35,182 bases of DNA from the NCBI GenBank assembly GCA_002491065.1, contig DKVF01000055.1:34271-69452 (forward strand). The letters run 5' to 3'. The notes under the pieces were generated by a model. That model was not told the DNA's origin and searched no databases. It was given only the letters and a program-made list of their open reading frames with translations. Source of the DNA: Peptococcaceae bacterium UBA7185 (GTDB lineage: Bacteria > Bacillota > Peptococcia > Peptococcales > Peptococcaceae). The translations under genes and the position numbers were made by a program. How positions within the stretch are numbered: the first letter of the stretch is position 1; each line of letters opens with the position of its first letter. This document shows positions 17,781-25,873 of this stretch, piece by piece.

Positions 17781-17973
17781 ATCTTGCCACCATGTATAGT
17801 ACATGCTTTCTAGTGGAGTTAACACTCCAAAACTTTTTGTAAGCGTTTATTTTTCGCTAGTCTTTTTCGACTAATACGGAAAAGACGTTTAATGTAACCT
17901 CTATATCATGATAACTTTTCTATCTTGATACTTCATCAATCTCTTGAAATTAATGATATTGCATAATTTATGC
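17781..17973. other. Intergenic region with two adjacent palindromes, no gene
   Basis: Two short dyads lie between the htpG terminator and the GntR promoter. CATGTA-TAG-TACATG is at 17791-17805. TGGAGT-TAAC-ACTCCA is at 17814-17829 and resembles the short palindromes used by MerR-type regulators. No gene with a ribosome-binding site is visible. The binding proteins, if any, are unknown. Confidence 0.4.
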
Positions 17974-18013
17974 TTGACAAACCCATCTCTTGCGGTTACT
18001 GTTATCTTAACAG
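17974..18013 (+). promoter_or_regulatory. Promoter and likely auto-operator of the GntR gene
   Basis: TTGACA (17974-17979), 17 bp, TACTGT (17997-18002). A perfect dyad CTGTTA-TCT-TAACAG (17999-18013) overlaps the -10 box and the start point. This is where a GntR-family repressor would bind its own promoter. Confidence 0.6.
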
Positions 18014-18041
18014 ATATATACAGAGAAAGGATGGCTACATT

Positions 18042-18521
18042 ATGGACATCTACATCAATAAAGCATCAGAAATCCCTTTATATGAACAGATTGCAGAACA
18101 AATAAAACAACTAATTATCAATGGCAGTCTGCACGGCGGCACGCACTTACCCTCTGTGCGCGCGTTGGCACAAAGTCTGGGAATCAGTGTTATTACCACA
18201 CGGCGTGCTTATACTGAATTAGAGCGAGAGGGGTATGTTATCACGACGCCTGCAAAGGGTACCTTTGTAGCAATGAATTACAAACAAAAATTATATGACA
18301 TTGGCATTACCAAGATCACTGATATGATTGACGATTTAATTTATCTGGCATTGGCTCTTGATATCAGTCGTGAGCAATTAATCAATCTGGTTGAAGAATA
18401 TTATGATTATATTCATTTGCATCCCAATGGTAATGCAAAATTGCATCAGGTTCTCAAACGAAAATCCTTGCCTAAAGAAATCGAGACCTATATTTTAAAT
18501 GCACTAAACCAATCCCATTAA
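18042..18521 (+). CDS. YtrA-subfamily GntR transcription regulator
   Basis: A 159-residue repressor-type regulator. Residues ~10-75 form a GntR winged helix (P-L-Y-E-Q-I-A-E-Q-I, L-P-S-V-R-A-L-A-Q-S-L-G-I-S, E-R-E-G-Y-V-I-T-T-P-A-K-G-T-F-V). Only a short helical C-terminal part (~80 residues) follows, as in the YtrA subfamily. YtrA-type regulators usually control an adjacent ABC transporter operon; none is next to this gene, so it is an orphan here. The start is ATG 18042 with AGAAAGGA upstream. The frame opens earlier at 17970, but that ATG lies at the promoter. A bidirectional terminator follows. Confidence 0.88.
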   Translation: MDIYINKASEIPLYEQIAEQIKQLIINGSLHGGTHLPSVRALAQSLGISVITTRRAYTELEREGYVITTPAKGTFVAMNYKQKLYDIGITKITDMIDDLIYLALALDISREQLINLVEEYYDYIHLHPNGNAKLHQVLKRKSLPKEIETYILNALNQSH

Positions 18522-18549
18522 ATGTATACTAACAGATAAAAACAACTAA

Positions 18550-18577
18550 AAAAGCCGACGCATCCACGTCGGCTTTT
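18550..18577. terminator. Bidirectional terminator between GntR gene and SLH protein gene
   Basis: A perfect 11-bp stem AAAAGCCGACG/CGTCGGCTTTT (18550-18560 and 18567-18577) with a 6-nt loop has T-runs in both directions. It ends both convergent genes. Confidence 0.92.
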
Positions 18578-18621
18578 CTGATCACAGCGCATCGCTCTAT
18601 GTTTACACTGCGCTTCAATAT

Positions 18622-21261
18622 TTAGTTCCGTACTACCTCATACACGCTATTGCGGTCAGTGTAGTAAATGGTAACGTTATCATTTCTAACCAGATTGTCT
18701 AATGTAAACTGACGAGTAGATCCTTTGTCATGACAGTAACATCCGTTGATTGTTTTATAGGAATAGCCATTCGTGTCTGATAAGAACTGAATTAATCCGC
18801 TGGTAGCATAACGCACATCCGCAGTTTTGCTGTCCATCACGGTAATTTCTTTTTGACTGCCAGAAAGCGAGTCCACCAAAATGCGGTCACCTACATTGAT
18901 GGCGCTGAGACTGTTATAAGTGGTCCCATTCTTCACAACACGCACACTGCTGTTAAACTGTACTGTCCGTGTATCATTGCTGAAGGTGCGAACAGTTAAT
19001 GTGTTGGTAGAGGTATTGACCTTGGTTACTTCCCCTCTTGTTCCCCCTGTCGCTGATACTTCCAATTTGGTCAGCGTTTGTCCTGCAAAAGTAGCAACCA
19101 CATCGTCACCTACGTTGATATCCCGTGCATAGGAGCTATGCACACCATCCACAATTACTTCTACATCATCTAGGTATGCACTTACCCTATTCCCATTTTC
19201 GTCCTGCAAGCGAATCCAGTTCCCATTGGAATATACATCCATAACGGTCATATCCACTTGTTCGTTCACTTTAATTTCTGTAACTTCATCGTTCACAAGC
19301 TTCATGCTGACAGTATCGCCTACACTGACAGAAGACAGACGGGAAGATGTACTTCTATAGTAATAAACTGTTACATTTGAGGATACATCATAAATCTCTG
19401 TGCCGCTATCTGTCGTTACCTGAATGGTCTTGGCGTTGTTGTTTACCGCCTTTACTACACCTTCTATCATATCATTGGCTTTGATGCGAGTAACCTCATT
19501 GTTCTGCATTGTCAATTCAACTTTCATGCCCTTGGTCAAACGACCCAGAGAGGCACTTTCACCATATAATGTAACTCTTACATTATCAGCCAAATCATAA
19601 GATACCCGGCTGCCGTCACTGGTAGTGATTAAAATATAATCTTCCGCTGTATTCACAGAATACACAGTCCCTTTCAGCGCACCATCATTCTGATTTCGAC
19701 TGGTTACAGTAATCGCAGTAATCTGATTGTTGTTTACCGTAAGATTCATCTTGTCGCCGGTTTGCAAATCGCTCACTGTGCCGCTTTCACCATTTTTAAA
19801 TTTTACAACCAATCCGCTAGCATAATATGCAGCCTTTAATTCATTGCCTGAAGTTACATAGTTTATAATCCGATTGGATGTATCAACAGATTTCACTGTT
19901 GCATTTCCGCCATAGCTGTCACTGCTGCCGCCTACTGCGATAGCAACCATCACGCCATCAGAAATTGTGTAGGTAGCCAGATCGCCTTCTTTCAAACTAC
20001 TTGGTGTTGCGGTCAGCATACCGGAAATACTCACATCAATATTCTTAGACATCCGATAGGTGCGCAAACCGGTTTTCTCGTCTATGGTGATACGGTTGTT
20101 ATATACATCTACATTGTAAATAGTACCACCCTTTTGTCCATCGGAGGTTTCATCAATAATAATTTGATTGGCAGTTTGGTCATCTTTGTCCATCGATATG
20201 CGTACACTCATATCTACCATTAAATCAGAAAATGCCAGCGCAATACTGCTGCCTTCTTTATTGATTTTTGTATTTTTATCCACGATTACAGTGATCAGTT
20301 GGTTTTCTTCATTATCCACTACAATGGTATTTTTGGCGCTGATAATGGAATCAATCGTACCGCTGAGGTTGGTCACTACTGTCTGGTTGGTATCCGTCGT
20401 GTATTCTTCGGTACGCACTTCCAAATAATTGAGCAGACTGTTTTTATAGACCACATATACGGAATCACCAATGGCCAAATCCGTCACTCCAATTTTTTTC
20501 CCGCTCTTATTGTACAAAATACTATTGGTGGTTGCGTATAACTTGTATGATTTGCCATCGGTGCCGTCAATGCCAACATTTACACCGCTGACTGTAGTGA
20601 CTTTTCCTTTTATGACATTGTCTGACGTGCCATTTATTTTATCTTCCACACGGCATAGAAAAGCTGCCATTTCCGCTCTTGTTACGGTGTTTCTGGGTTT
20701 GAATGTACCATCTGTATAACCGCCGATCAACCCTTTATCATAAGCCAATTTTACATAATTCAGATAATTGCTGCCAATAGAATTTGTATCTCCAAAAGAT
20801 AAGACATCATTGGCTGCACCGCTCACTTCGTTTTCCGCTTTCATAGCTTTAATCAACAACTTGGCAATCCATTCACGACTTGCCGCAGAGCTATGATTAA
20901 AATCATTGCTGTCGATCAGCCCAGCTTCATAAGCAATTACTGCCGTACTATAAGCACCGGTCCAGTCAGGATATTTAAACGGCAGATACGTGCCTTTGTG
21001 TGTCGCTTCGTCATACGTAAGACCCATAATTCTGCTGGCCATCGTAATCGCTTCAAATTGCGTTACCGGATTATTTGGTCTAGCCGTTCCGTCCTCATAC
21101 CCTCCAATGATTCCTCGCGCATTCATACGGTCAAGCTGCTGAATTGCCCAATGATTGCTCGGTACGTCAGAAAAGCTGGCTGCAAATGCACTAACCGGCA
21201 TAACCATGGTCAGAACAAACGCCAGCAAAAGAATTACTGATACTTTCTTTGTGTGCTGCAT
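18622..21261 (-). CDS. SLH-domain S-layer/envelope protein with tandem beta-type repeats
   Basis: An exported 879-residue cell-envelope protein. Residues 1-27 are a Sec signal peptide ending A-F-A-A. Three SLH domains follow at about 29-75, 90-140 and 150-205 (N-H-W-A-I, G-G-Y-E-D-G; G-A-Y-S; G-G-Y-T-D-G-T-F-K-P, V-T-R-A-E-M-A-A-F), which anchor proteins to secondary cell-wall polymer or peptidoglycan. From ~215 I count about eight repeats of 65-75 residues. Each begins with the pattern G-x-V-x-x-V, has V-G-D-x-V in the second half and ends I-x-V, like DUF5666/OB-type small barrels. A unique C-terminus contains C-Y-C-H. It is a single gene, with AGAGGGG before the ATG. Confidence 0.9.
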   Translation of the reverse strand: MQHTKKVSVILLLAFVLTMVMPVSAFAASFSDVPSNHWAIQQLDRMNARGIIGGYEDGTARPNNPVTQFEAITMASRIMGLTYDEATHKGTYLPFKYPDWTGAYSTAVIAYEAGLIDSNDFNHSSAASREWIAKLLIKAMKAENEVSGAANDVLSFGDTNSIGSNYLNYVKLAYDKGLIGGYTDGTFKPRNTVTRAEMAAFLCRVEDKINGTSDNVIKGKVTTVSGVNVGIDGTDGKSYKLYATTNSILYNKSGKKIGVTDLAIGDSVYVVYKNSLLNYLEVRTEEYTTDTNQTVVTNLSGTIDSIISAKNTIVVDNEENQLITVIVDKNTKINKEGSSIALAFSDLMVDMSVRISMDKDDQTANQIIIDETSDGQKGGTIYNVDVYNNRITIDEKTGLRTYRMSKNIDVSISGMLTATPSSLKEGDLATYTISDGVMVAIAVGGSSDSYGGNATVKSVDTSNRIINYVTSGNELKAAYYASGLVVKFKNGESGTVSDLQTGDKMNLTVNNNQITAITVTSRNQNDGALKGTVYSVNTAEDYILITTSDGSRVSYDLADNVRVTLYGESASLGRLTKGMKVELTMQNNEVTRIKANDMIEGVVKAVNNNAKTIQVTTDSGTEIYDVSSNVTVYYYRSTSSRLSSVSVGDTVSMKLVNDEVTEIKVNEQVDMTVMDVYSNGNWIRLQDENGNRVSAYLDDVEVIVDGVHSSYARDINVGDDVVATFAGQTLTKLEVSATGGTRGEVTKVNTSTNTLTVRTFSNDTRTVQFNSSVRVVKNGTTYNSLSAINVGDRILVDSLSGSQKEITVMDSKTADVRYATSGLIQFLSDTNGYSYKTINGCYCHDKGSTRQFTLDNLVRNDNVTIYYTDRNSVYEVVRN

Positions 21262-21532
21262 GTCAAACCCCTCTCTTCTTTCAGTTTGCTAATAAATCCT
21301 GACTGCTGCATAATATTTTTAATTTCGCCATAGTATGCATAGTTTCCTCTTTTTATTTTGTAATTTTTCTGTAATTTTTTATTTACTGGTATTTTTATTA
21401 CAATTTCTTCACAATTTCCTCCCTTTGCTTCTCAAAAACGCGCTCTTTTTTGCTCTACCCTTATTGACGTAGGACATGGCATTAAGTTCCCTATAATTTA
21501 AAATAATTCATTGCATTCTATAGGAATTCCCA
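21262..21532. other. Divergent intergenic region, no gene
   Basis: An AT-rich region between the SLH protein gene and the disulfide-reductase gene. It must hold the SLH gene promoter, but several weak -10-like sites (TATTAT, TACTAT) compete and I cannot choose. No coding signal is seen. Confidence 0.4.
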
Positions 21533-21561
21533 TTGTTTTATTTGAAAGTTCGCGGTATAAT
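21533..21561 (+). promoter_or_regulatory. Promoter of the CoA-disulfide reductase-like gene
   Basis: TTGTTT (21533-21538), a 17-bp spacer and a perfect TATAAT (21556-21561), 54 bp before the start codon. Confidence 0.7.
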
Positions 21562-21615
21562 CAAATCATGTATTAGTCGTTACTGTAATCAATTTTTAGA
21601 GGAGATGAGCTCTTT

Positions 21616-23295
21616 ATGTCAGATTTAAAAATCGTAGTAATCGGCGGCGTTGCTGCCGGTCCAAAAGCAGCTGCAAGAGCAAAACGGTGTAATCCAAACG
21701 CACAGGTTACACTGGTTGAAAAAGGAGAATGGATTTCTTATGGCGGCTGCGGTTTACCTTATTATCTAGGAGCTACTGTAAAAGACCTGAATGATCTTAT
21801 GACAACATCTTGGGAAGCTGTCCGCACTCCAGAATTTATGAAAGCTACCAAGGATATCGACACATTGTTGGGCTGGGAAGCTACCAAAATTAACCGCACA
21901 GAAAAAACTGTAGAAGTAAAAGATGTAAAAAGCGGCGAAATAAAAATCTTACCATATGACAAACTTGTACTGGCCACTGGTGCTGACAACTTCAAACCGC
22001 CAATGGAAAATATCAATGCAACCGGCGTATTTGGTATGAAAACACCGAAAGATGCTGTTGACATGCAGAACTACATTAAGACCGAAGGAGTTTCCAGTGC
22101 TGTTGTAATCGGGGCTGGCTTAATCGGTATGGAATGTGCAGAAGCATTTGCCAATTGGGGACTTGACGTTACAATCATTGAAATGCAAGGCTCCATCTTC
22201 CCACAGGTATTAGACGCCGAAATGGGCGCTGTATTCCAAAATTATCTGGAAGGTGAAGACCTGAACTTCATGTTGAGTACCAAAGTAGAGAAGATTCTGG
22301 TAAATGATGAAGGAAAAGTATCCGGCGTACTCACCGATAAAGGTGAAGTAGAAGCACAGATGGTACTGGTTGCCGTTGGTGTTCGTCCATGTGTACAGCT
22401 GGCTGTAGATGCCGGCCTGGAAGTAGATAAAGGTATCATCATTAATGACCACTGCCAGACCAGCGACCCAGACATTTATGCTGGCGGCGACTGTGTCATG
22501 ACAACCAACCTGATCTCCGGTCAGCGTGTATATGCACCAATGGGCTCTACCGCAAACCGTCAGGGTCGTGTAATCGGTAACAACATTACTGGCGGCGATG
22601 ACACCCATAAAGGCGTGCTGAATACTGCTGTCTGCAAAATGTTCGATTGGAGTTTAGGCGCTACCGGTTTATCCGAACGGGTTGCAAAACAGCTAGGCTA
22701 TGATACCGTTACCTGTATCGTTCCTGGTCCAGACATCACACACTTTATGCCTGGCAAAAAATTGATCATGACACGTCTCTTGGCAGACCGTAAAACCAGA
22801 AAAATCCTGGGCGTACAAATCGTTGGACCTGGTAAAGTAGATAAACGAATCGACACCATGGTTGCTGCTTTGACATTCGGCGCAACAGTAGATGACCTGG
22901 CCAACATGGACTTGAGCTATGCTCCGCCACTGTCTTCTGCTATGGAAAACCTGACCAACGCAGCCAATGTTATGAAAAATACCATTGACGGCAAGGCTCA
23001 TGATATGCGTTATGAAGAATTCAAATCCAAACTGGACAGCGACGATGTGGTATTCGTAGATTTACGTACCGCTCATGAACGGGCTCAGAAACCTGTTCCA
23101 GCAAAACACCAGCTGCATATTCCAATTGAAGAATTGCGCGCTCGTGCCAACGAAGTGCCAAAAGATAAGGAAGTAGTTGTCTTCTGCATCCTGAGCACCC
23201 GTGGTTTCGAAGGTCAGCTGATTCTGAACAATGCTGGCTATGACAATGTAAAATTTGTACAGGGCGGCATTCAGTTCTGGCCACTGGATAAATAA
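21616..23295 (+). CDS. FAD/NAD(P)-dependent CoA-disulfide or persulfide reductase fused to rhodanese domain
   Basis: A cytoplasmic flavoprotein of 559 residues that reduces CoA disulfide, CoA persulfide or related sulfane sulfur with NAD(P)H. Residues 1-450 form the CoADR-type reductase. It has an FAD motif V-V-I-G-G-V-A-A-G-P-K, a single active-site Cys45 in S-Y-G-G-C-G-L-P-Y-Y, an NAD motif V-V-I-G-A-G-L-I-G-M-E and an FAD ribityl motif Y-A-G-G-D-C. Residues ~460-559 are a rhodanese domain with its catalytic Cys524 in V-V-F-C-I-L-S-T-R-G. The reductase-rhodanese fusion is that of Npsr/CoADR-RHD enzymes. GAGGAGATGAG precedes the ATG. It stands alone, with its own promoter and terminator. Confidence 0.9.
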   Translation: MSDLKIVVIGGVAAGPKAAARAKRCNPNAQVTLVEKGEWISYGGCGLPYYLGATVKDLNDLMTTSWEAVRTPEFMKATKDIDTLLGWEATKINRTEKTVEVKDVKSGEIKILPYDKLVLATGADNFKPPMENINATGVFGMKTPKDAVDMQNYIKTEGVSSAVVIGAGLIGMECAEAFANWGLDVTIIEMQGSIFPQVLDAEMGAVFQNYLEGEDLNFMLSTKVEKILVNDEGKVSGVLTDKGEVEAQMVLVAVGVRPCVQLAVDAGLEVDKGIIINDHCQTSDPDIYAGGDCVMTTNLISGQRVYAPMGSTANRQGRVIGNNITGGDDTHKGVLNTAVCKMFDWSLGATGLSERVAKQLGYDTVTCIVPGPDITHFMPGKKLIMTRLLADRKTRKILGVQIVGPGKVDKRIDTMVAALTFGATVDDLANMDLSYAPPLSSAMENLTNAANVMKNTIDGKAHDMRYEEFKSKLDSDDVVFVDLRTAHERAQKPVPAKHQLHIPIEELRARANEVPKDKEVVVFCILSTRGFEGQLILNNAGYDNVKFVQGGIQFWPLDK

Positions 23296-23318
23296 AAAGT
23301 TTCAAATATAGCCTATTT

Positions 23319-23352
23319 CCTCCTAACAGAATTTTCTGTTGGGAGGTTTTTT
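23319..23352 (+). terminator. Intrinsic terminator of the disulfide-reductase gene
   Basis: The stem is CCTCC-AACAGA with TCTGTT-GGAGG (23319-23330 and 23335-23346), followed by six T. Confidence 0.88.
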
Positions 23353-23362
23353 GTCGTGATAT

Positions 23363-23417
23363 TAAAAATACCACCTTCTAAAGGCTCATTGTTCATCTAA
23401 CCTTTAAAAAGTGGTAT
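23363..23417 (-). terminator. Intrinsic terminator of the ferritin gene
   Basis: On the minus strand, ATACCAC (23417-23411) pairs with GTGGTAT (23374-23368), with inner TAAAGG/CCTTTA pairing, followed by TTTTTAA. Confidence 0.75.
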
Positions 23418-23445
23418 CGTCCTCACCTGTTTATCAAGCCCAGAC

Positions 23446-23958
23446 TTACAGCACCAGAGACGGCGCTGCATAAACACGGGTTTTCAGCTCTTCGTTGAGC
23501 AAGTATAGACTTCTCGGATCATTTCCGAACATTTCCATTTTATTGATCAAATCTTGCGCATTCTTTTCTTCCTCACCCTGTTCTTTCACAAACCAATCCA
23601 GGAACTGCGTAGTACGGAAATCCTTTGCTTCTTGCGCGGCAGCATAAATATTATAGATCAAACTTGTCACATACTGTTCATGCTGTAGCCCTGCTTTTAA
23701 TACATCCATCAGATTTTCCAGAGGCACATTCGGTTTTTCTATCGCTTCAAATACGACCTGGACTCCATTGTTGTGCAAATATTGATAAAATAACATTGCA
23801 TGGTCTCGTTCTTCCTGTGCCTGAATTTTATACCAACTGGCAAATCCATCCAGACCTTTTGCTTCATAAAAATTAGAAAAATCCAAATACAGATAAGCGG
23901 AATAAAATTCTTTATTTACCTGTACATTTAATAGTTCTTTTACTGCTTCATTTAACAT
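23446..23958 (-). CDS. ftnA: Ferritin (non-haem, FtnA type)
   Basis: An iron-storage protein that forms a 24-subunit shell and oxidises Fe(II) at an internal di-iron site. The 170-residue length is normal. Ferroxidase residues are all in register with bacterial FtnA: Glu17, Glu50, His53, Glu94, Gln127 and Glu130. No haem-ligating Met of bacterioferritin is evident. ATG 23958 has GAGGAGG 8 nt upstream. It is a single gene with its own promoter and terminator. I saw no clear Fur or PerR box. Confidence 0.95.
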   Translation of the reverse strand: MLNEAVKELLNVQVNKEFYSAYLYLDFSNFYEAKGLDGFASWYKIQAQEERDHAMLFYQYLHNNGVQVVFEAIEKPNVPLENLMDVLKAGLQHEQYVTSLIYNIYAAAQEAKDFRTTQFLDWFVKEQGEEEKNAQDLINKMEMFGNDPRSLYLLNEELKTRVYAAPSLVL

Positions 23959-23991
23959 CGAAAATGCCTCCTCATAGTTTTATGTAATTTG

Positions 23992-24021
23992 AGTCTACTA
24001 CGTAATCGACCTGCATGTCAA
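23992..24021 (-). promoter_or_regulatory. Promoter of the ferritin gene
   Basis: On the minus strand TTGACA (24021-24016), 18 bp, TAGACT (23997-23992), about 34 bp before the start codon. Confidence 0.65.
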
Positions 24022-24080
24022 TGCTTTTGTACATCAAAAGTAAGTCTATTTTTATGTATAAGTCAGCTTACAATGCAAGC

Positions 24081-24121
24081 AAAAAAAGAGCTGCATCACA
24101 TTACGATTGTGATTGCAGCTC
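24081..24121 (-). terminator. Intrinsic terminator of the SASP gene
   Basis: On the minus strand, GAGCTGCA (24121-24114) pairs with TGCAGCTC (24095-24088), with further inner TCACA/TGTGA pairing, followed by seven T. Confidence 0.92.
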
Positions 24122-24162
24122 TCTGCACAACTTTACTCAATTGTTAAACATATGAAGCAAAG

Positions 24163-24399
24163 TTATTTGCTCATACCCATAGTCATGGAAGAATTGGAGG
24201 ATGGCATGTTCTGTTCAGCGTACTGAATCATTTTACGTACCATGTAACCACCTACATAACCATTTTCACGGGAGGTCAACTGACCTTTATCAACTGTCTG
24301 ATAGTTGTTGATTCCCAGTTCATTGGCAACTTCATATTTGAAGTTGTTTAAGAAGTTAGCAGCATTTGCTGTTGCTGGTTCATTAGAACTTCTGGACAT
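24163..24399 (-). CDS. Alpha/beta-type small acid-soluble spore protein (SASP)
   Basis: A 78-residue DNA-binding protein that saturates spore DNA and protects it from damage. The family core is present. K-Y-E-V-A-N-E-L-G-I (the GPR-protease region), G-Q-L-T-S-R-E-N-G-Y-V-G-G and M-V-R-K-M-I match alpha/beta SASP. The C-terminal tail is Ser/Met-rich. I chose ATG 24399, 8 nt after the GGGGG of AAAGGGGG; the GTG 9 nt earlier is too close to this site. A sigma-G-like promoter is at 24430-24458. Confidence 0.95.
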   Translation of the reverse strand: MSRSSNEPATANAANFLNNFKYEVANELGINNYQTVDKGQLTSRENGYVGGYMVRKMIQYAEQNMPSSNSSMTMGMSK

Positions 24400-24429
24400 C
24401 GCGTTCACCCCCTTTCACGTTTGTAATTC

Positions 24430-24458
24430 TATTTTGTTCTCTTTTGCGAATTCTATAC
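24430..24458 (-). promoter_or_regulatory. Sigma-G-like forespore promoter of the SASP gene
   Basis: On the minus strand GTATA (24458-24454), 17 bp, CAAAATA (24436-24430). This compares with the B. subtilis sigma-G pattern GHATR-N17/18-CATWHTA: all 5 bases match at -35 and 6 of 7 at -10. The start point would lie about 24 nt before the ATG. Confidence 0.7.
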
Positions 24459-24465
24459 GAACCAG

Positions 24466-24651
24466 TTATTGGTTTTTCTTCGTACAGTTGTCCAAGCGGC
24501 TTTCGCTGCACATATCGCCTTTCAAATCACTTCTCATGTCGCCTTTCATACCGCGACTGTCTTTGCAGTTATCCAGACGGCTATCGGCTCTGTTCTGCCC
24601 TTTGCTGTCTGCTTTTTGTTTAAAAGATGGCTGTTCGTTGCGAGTTTTCAT
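24466..24651 (-). CDS. Small, highly polar protein; candidate new forespore protein
   Basis: A 61-residue protein that I do not recognise. About half of its residues are K, R, D, E, N or Q. It has almost no hydrophobic core and is probably disordered. The hexapeptide S-R-L-D-N-C occurs twice, flanking related units (K-G-D-M-R-S-D-L-K-G-D-M-C), and there are three Cys. A strong AGGAGGTGAG precedes ATG 24651. The frame opens further upstream at 24720 but without such a site. Its promoter copies that of the SASP gene next to it (GTATG-N17-CAAAATA). I infer expression in the forespore. No function can be assigned. Confidence 0.72.
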   Translation of the reverse strand: MKTRNEQPSFKQKADSKGQNRADSRLDNCKDSRGMKGDMRSDLKGDMCSESRLDNCTKKNQ

Positions 24652-24674
24652 GTCAAACTCACCTCCTCGAAATC

Positions 24675-24703
24675 TATTTTGTGCAAAGCTTTGCTGTACA
24701 TAC
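24675..24703 (-). promoter_or_regulatory. Sigma-G-like promoter of the small polar protein gene
   Basis: On the minus strand GTATG (24703-24699), 17 bp, CAAAATA (24681-24675). The -10 sequence and the spacing are identical to those of the SASP promoter. The predicted leader is short, about 17 nt, and begins at the ribosome-binding site. Confidence 0.65.
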
Positions 24704-24858
24704 AAGGAAATATCAGACAATATTTTTACAAAAAATCTCCGGCGTATAGCGCAACTATTTATATTTCTGACTCCTACTTTTCTTGCAGTGTTACAAGGAA
24801 GATTTGCATCTGCTTTCTAGATAGGCAACAGTATCTTGTACTGTTCTAATAGAATGTG

Positions 24859-24887
24859 TTAAAATATAATTATTCATTATATTTTAA
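24859..24887. promoter_or_regulatory. Perfect dyad upstream of the LysR-type gene (probable auto-operator)
   Basis: TTAAAATATAAT-TATTC-ATTATATTTTAA has 12-bp perfect arms and a 5-bp centre, ending 35 bp before the LysR start codon. Its centre contains a T-N11-A dyad of the kind recognised by LysR-type regulators. Its AT-richness means it also overlaps possible -10 sequences. Confidence 0.55.
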
Positions 24888-24922
24888 TTCTTTCGTTGTC
24901 ACAGAAACTATGAGGTGGTTTC

Positions 24923-25843
24923 ATGAAAATTGAACATTTGCGTTATTTTATAAGTGTGGCGAATACAAAATCCATCAACCATGCTGCCAAAGAATTATAC
25001 ATTTCGCAACAACAATTAAATAATATTCTCACCTCATTAGAGGAAGAAATGCAGCTTACATTACTGGTCCGCACAAACAAGGGCGTTTCTCTCACCGAAG
25101 ATGGCGCTGAATTTGTAAAATATGCAGAAAAGATTCTGACAGACTACTCAGCCATGCAGAATCATTTTTATGTAAAGCATTCCATTACAGGAGAGCAAGC
25201 ACAAAGCTGCCACGGGAAATGTATTTTACACGTTGCTCCCTTCTTCTCCATCTTTTTAAATGATTTTATCAAAAAATTCAGAGAAGTTGCACCGAACATT
25301 GATCTGATTTGTATGGAAAACAATGACTTCATTACTGAGGAACAGATCGTCTCTGGTCATTTATACCTGCTGGGATATGACCCGATAACATATATCACAA
25401 CTGATATTCCTCCCTTTTTTAATTCTGTGCCAGTTGGAGAATTTGAAGCCTATGTTTACTTAAACAGAAACTCTGCTCTAGCCAAAAATGAAAGTTTCTC
25501 TTTGGAGCTCTGTTCCGATGTCGTCACCACTGCACTGCCGTTTGCTTCGTCAGTCGACTATAATCTTAGAAATATCAATTTAGTTTCATCCAGCATCTAT
25601 CAACACCTGGACGCGATTGTGCAAAATAATGCAATATGTATCTTGCCGTGAATCCTATTTTCCAAAATAAATCCTATCTATCCTGATATTACGATTCGAC
25701 CTTTTAATAAACCAATTTTCTCGTCTTGTAATATTGTATTCGCCAAATCCTATACATTCACAGAAGCAGATAAGATTCTGATTACCTTTTTAAAAACCTA
25801 TCTGCGAAGCCAACAATTGTACGCAAAACAAATGTTTTTATAA
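24923..25843 (+). pseudogene. LysR-family regulator interrupted by an in-frame TGA
   Basis: An N-terminal winged helix (M-K-I-E-H-L-R-Y-F, Q-Q-Q-L-N-N-I-L-T-S-L-E-E-E) and most of a LysR effector domain are intact up to codon 242. Codon 243 (25649-25651) is TGA. The same frame continues without another stop for 63 codons to TAA at 25841-25843. It encodes I-L-F-S-K-I-N-P and F-T-E-A-D-K-I-L-I-T-F-L-K-T-Y, a normal-looking LysR C-terminus. The restored length, 306 codons, is standard for the family. A single nonsense change (for example from CGA or TGG) or a sequencing error explains it. The 242-residue product would lose the last strands of the effector domain. GAGGTGG precedes ATG 24923. Confidence 0.85.
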
Positions 25844-25873
25844 ATTACCTCATTTCATCGTCAGATTAATCAT

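Noticed and set aside
24859..24887. AT-rich dyad before the LysR gene as a terminator of an upstream rightward gene
   Set aside because: There is no rightward gene before it, its T-run lies within the arm, and it sits where an auto-operator is expected.
25649..25720. TGA in the LysR gene as a selenocysteine codon
   Set aside because: Only a TATTTT-CC-AAAATA dyad with a 2-nt loop lies downstream, not a bacterial SECIS hairpin. LysR proteins have no known selenocysteine at this place. A nonsense mutation is simpler.
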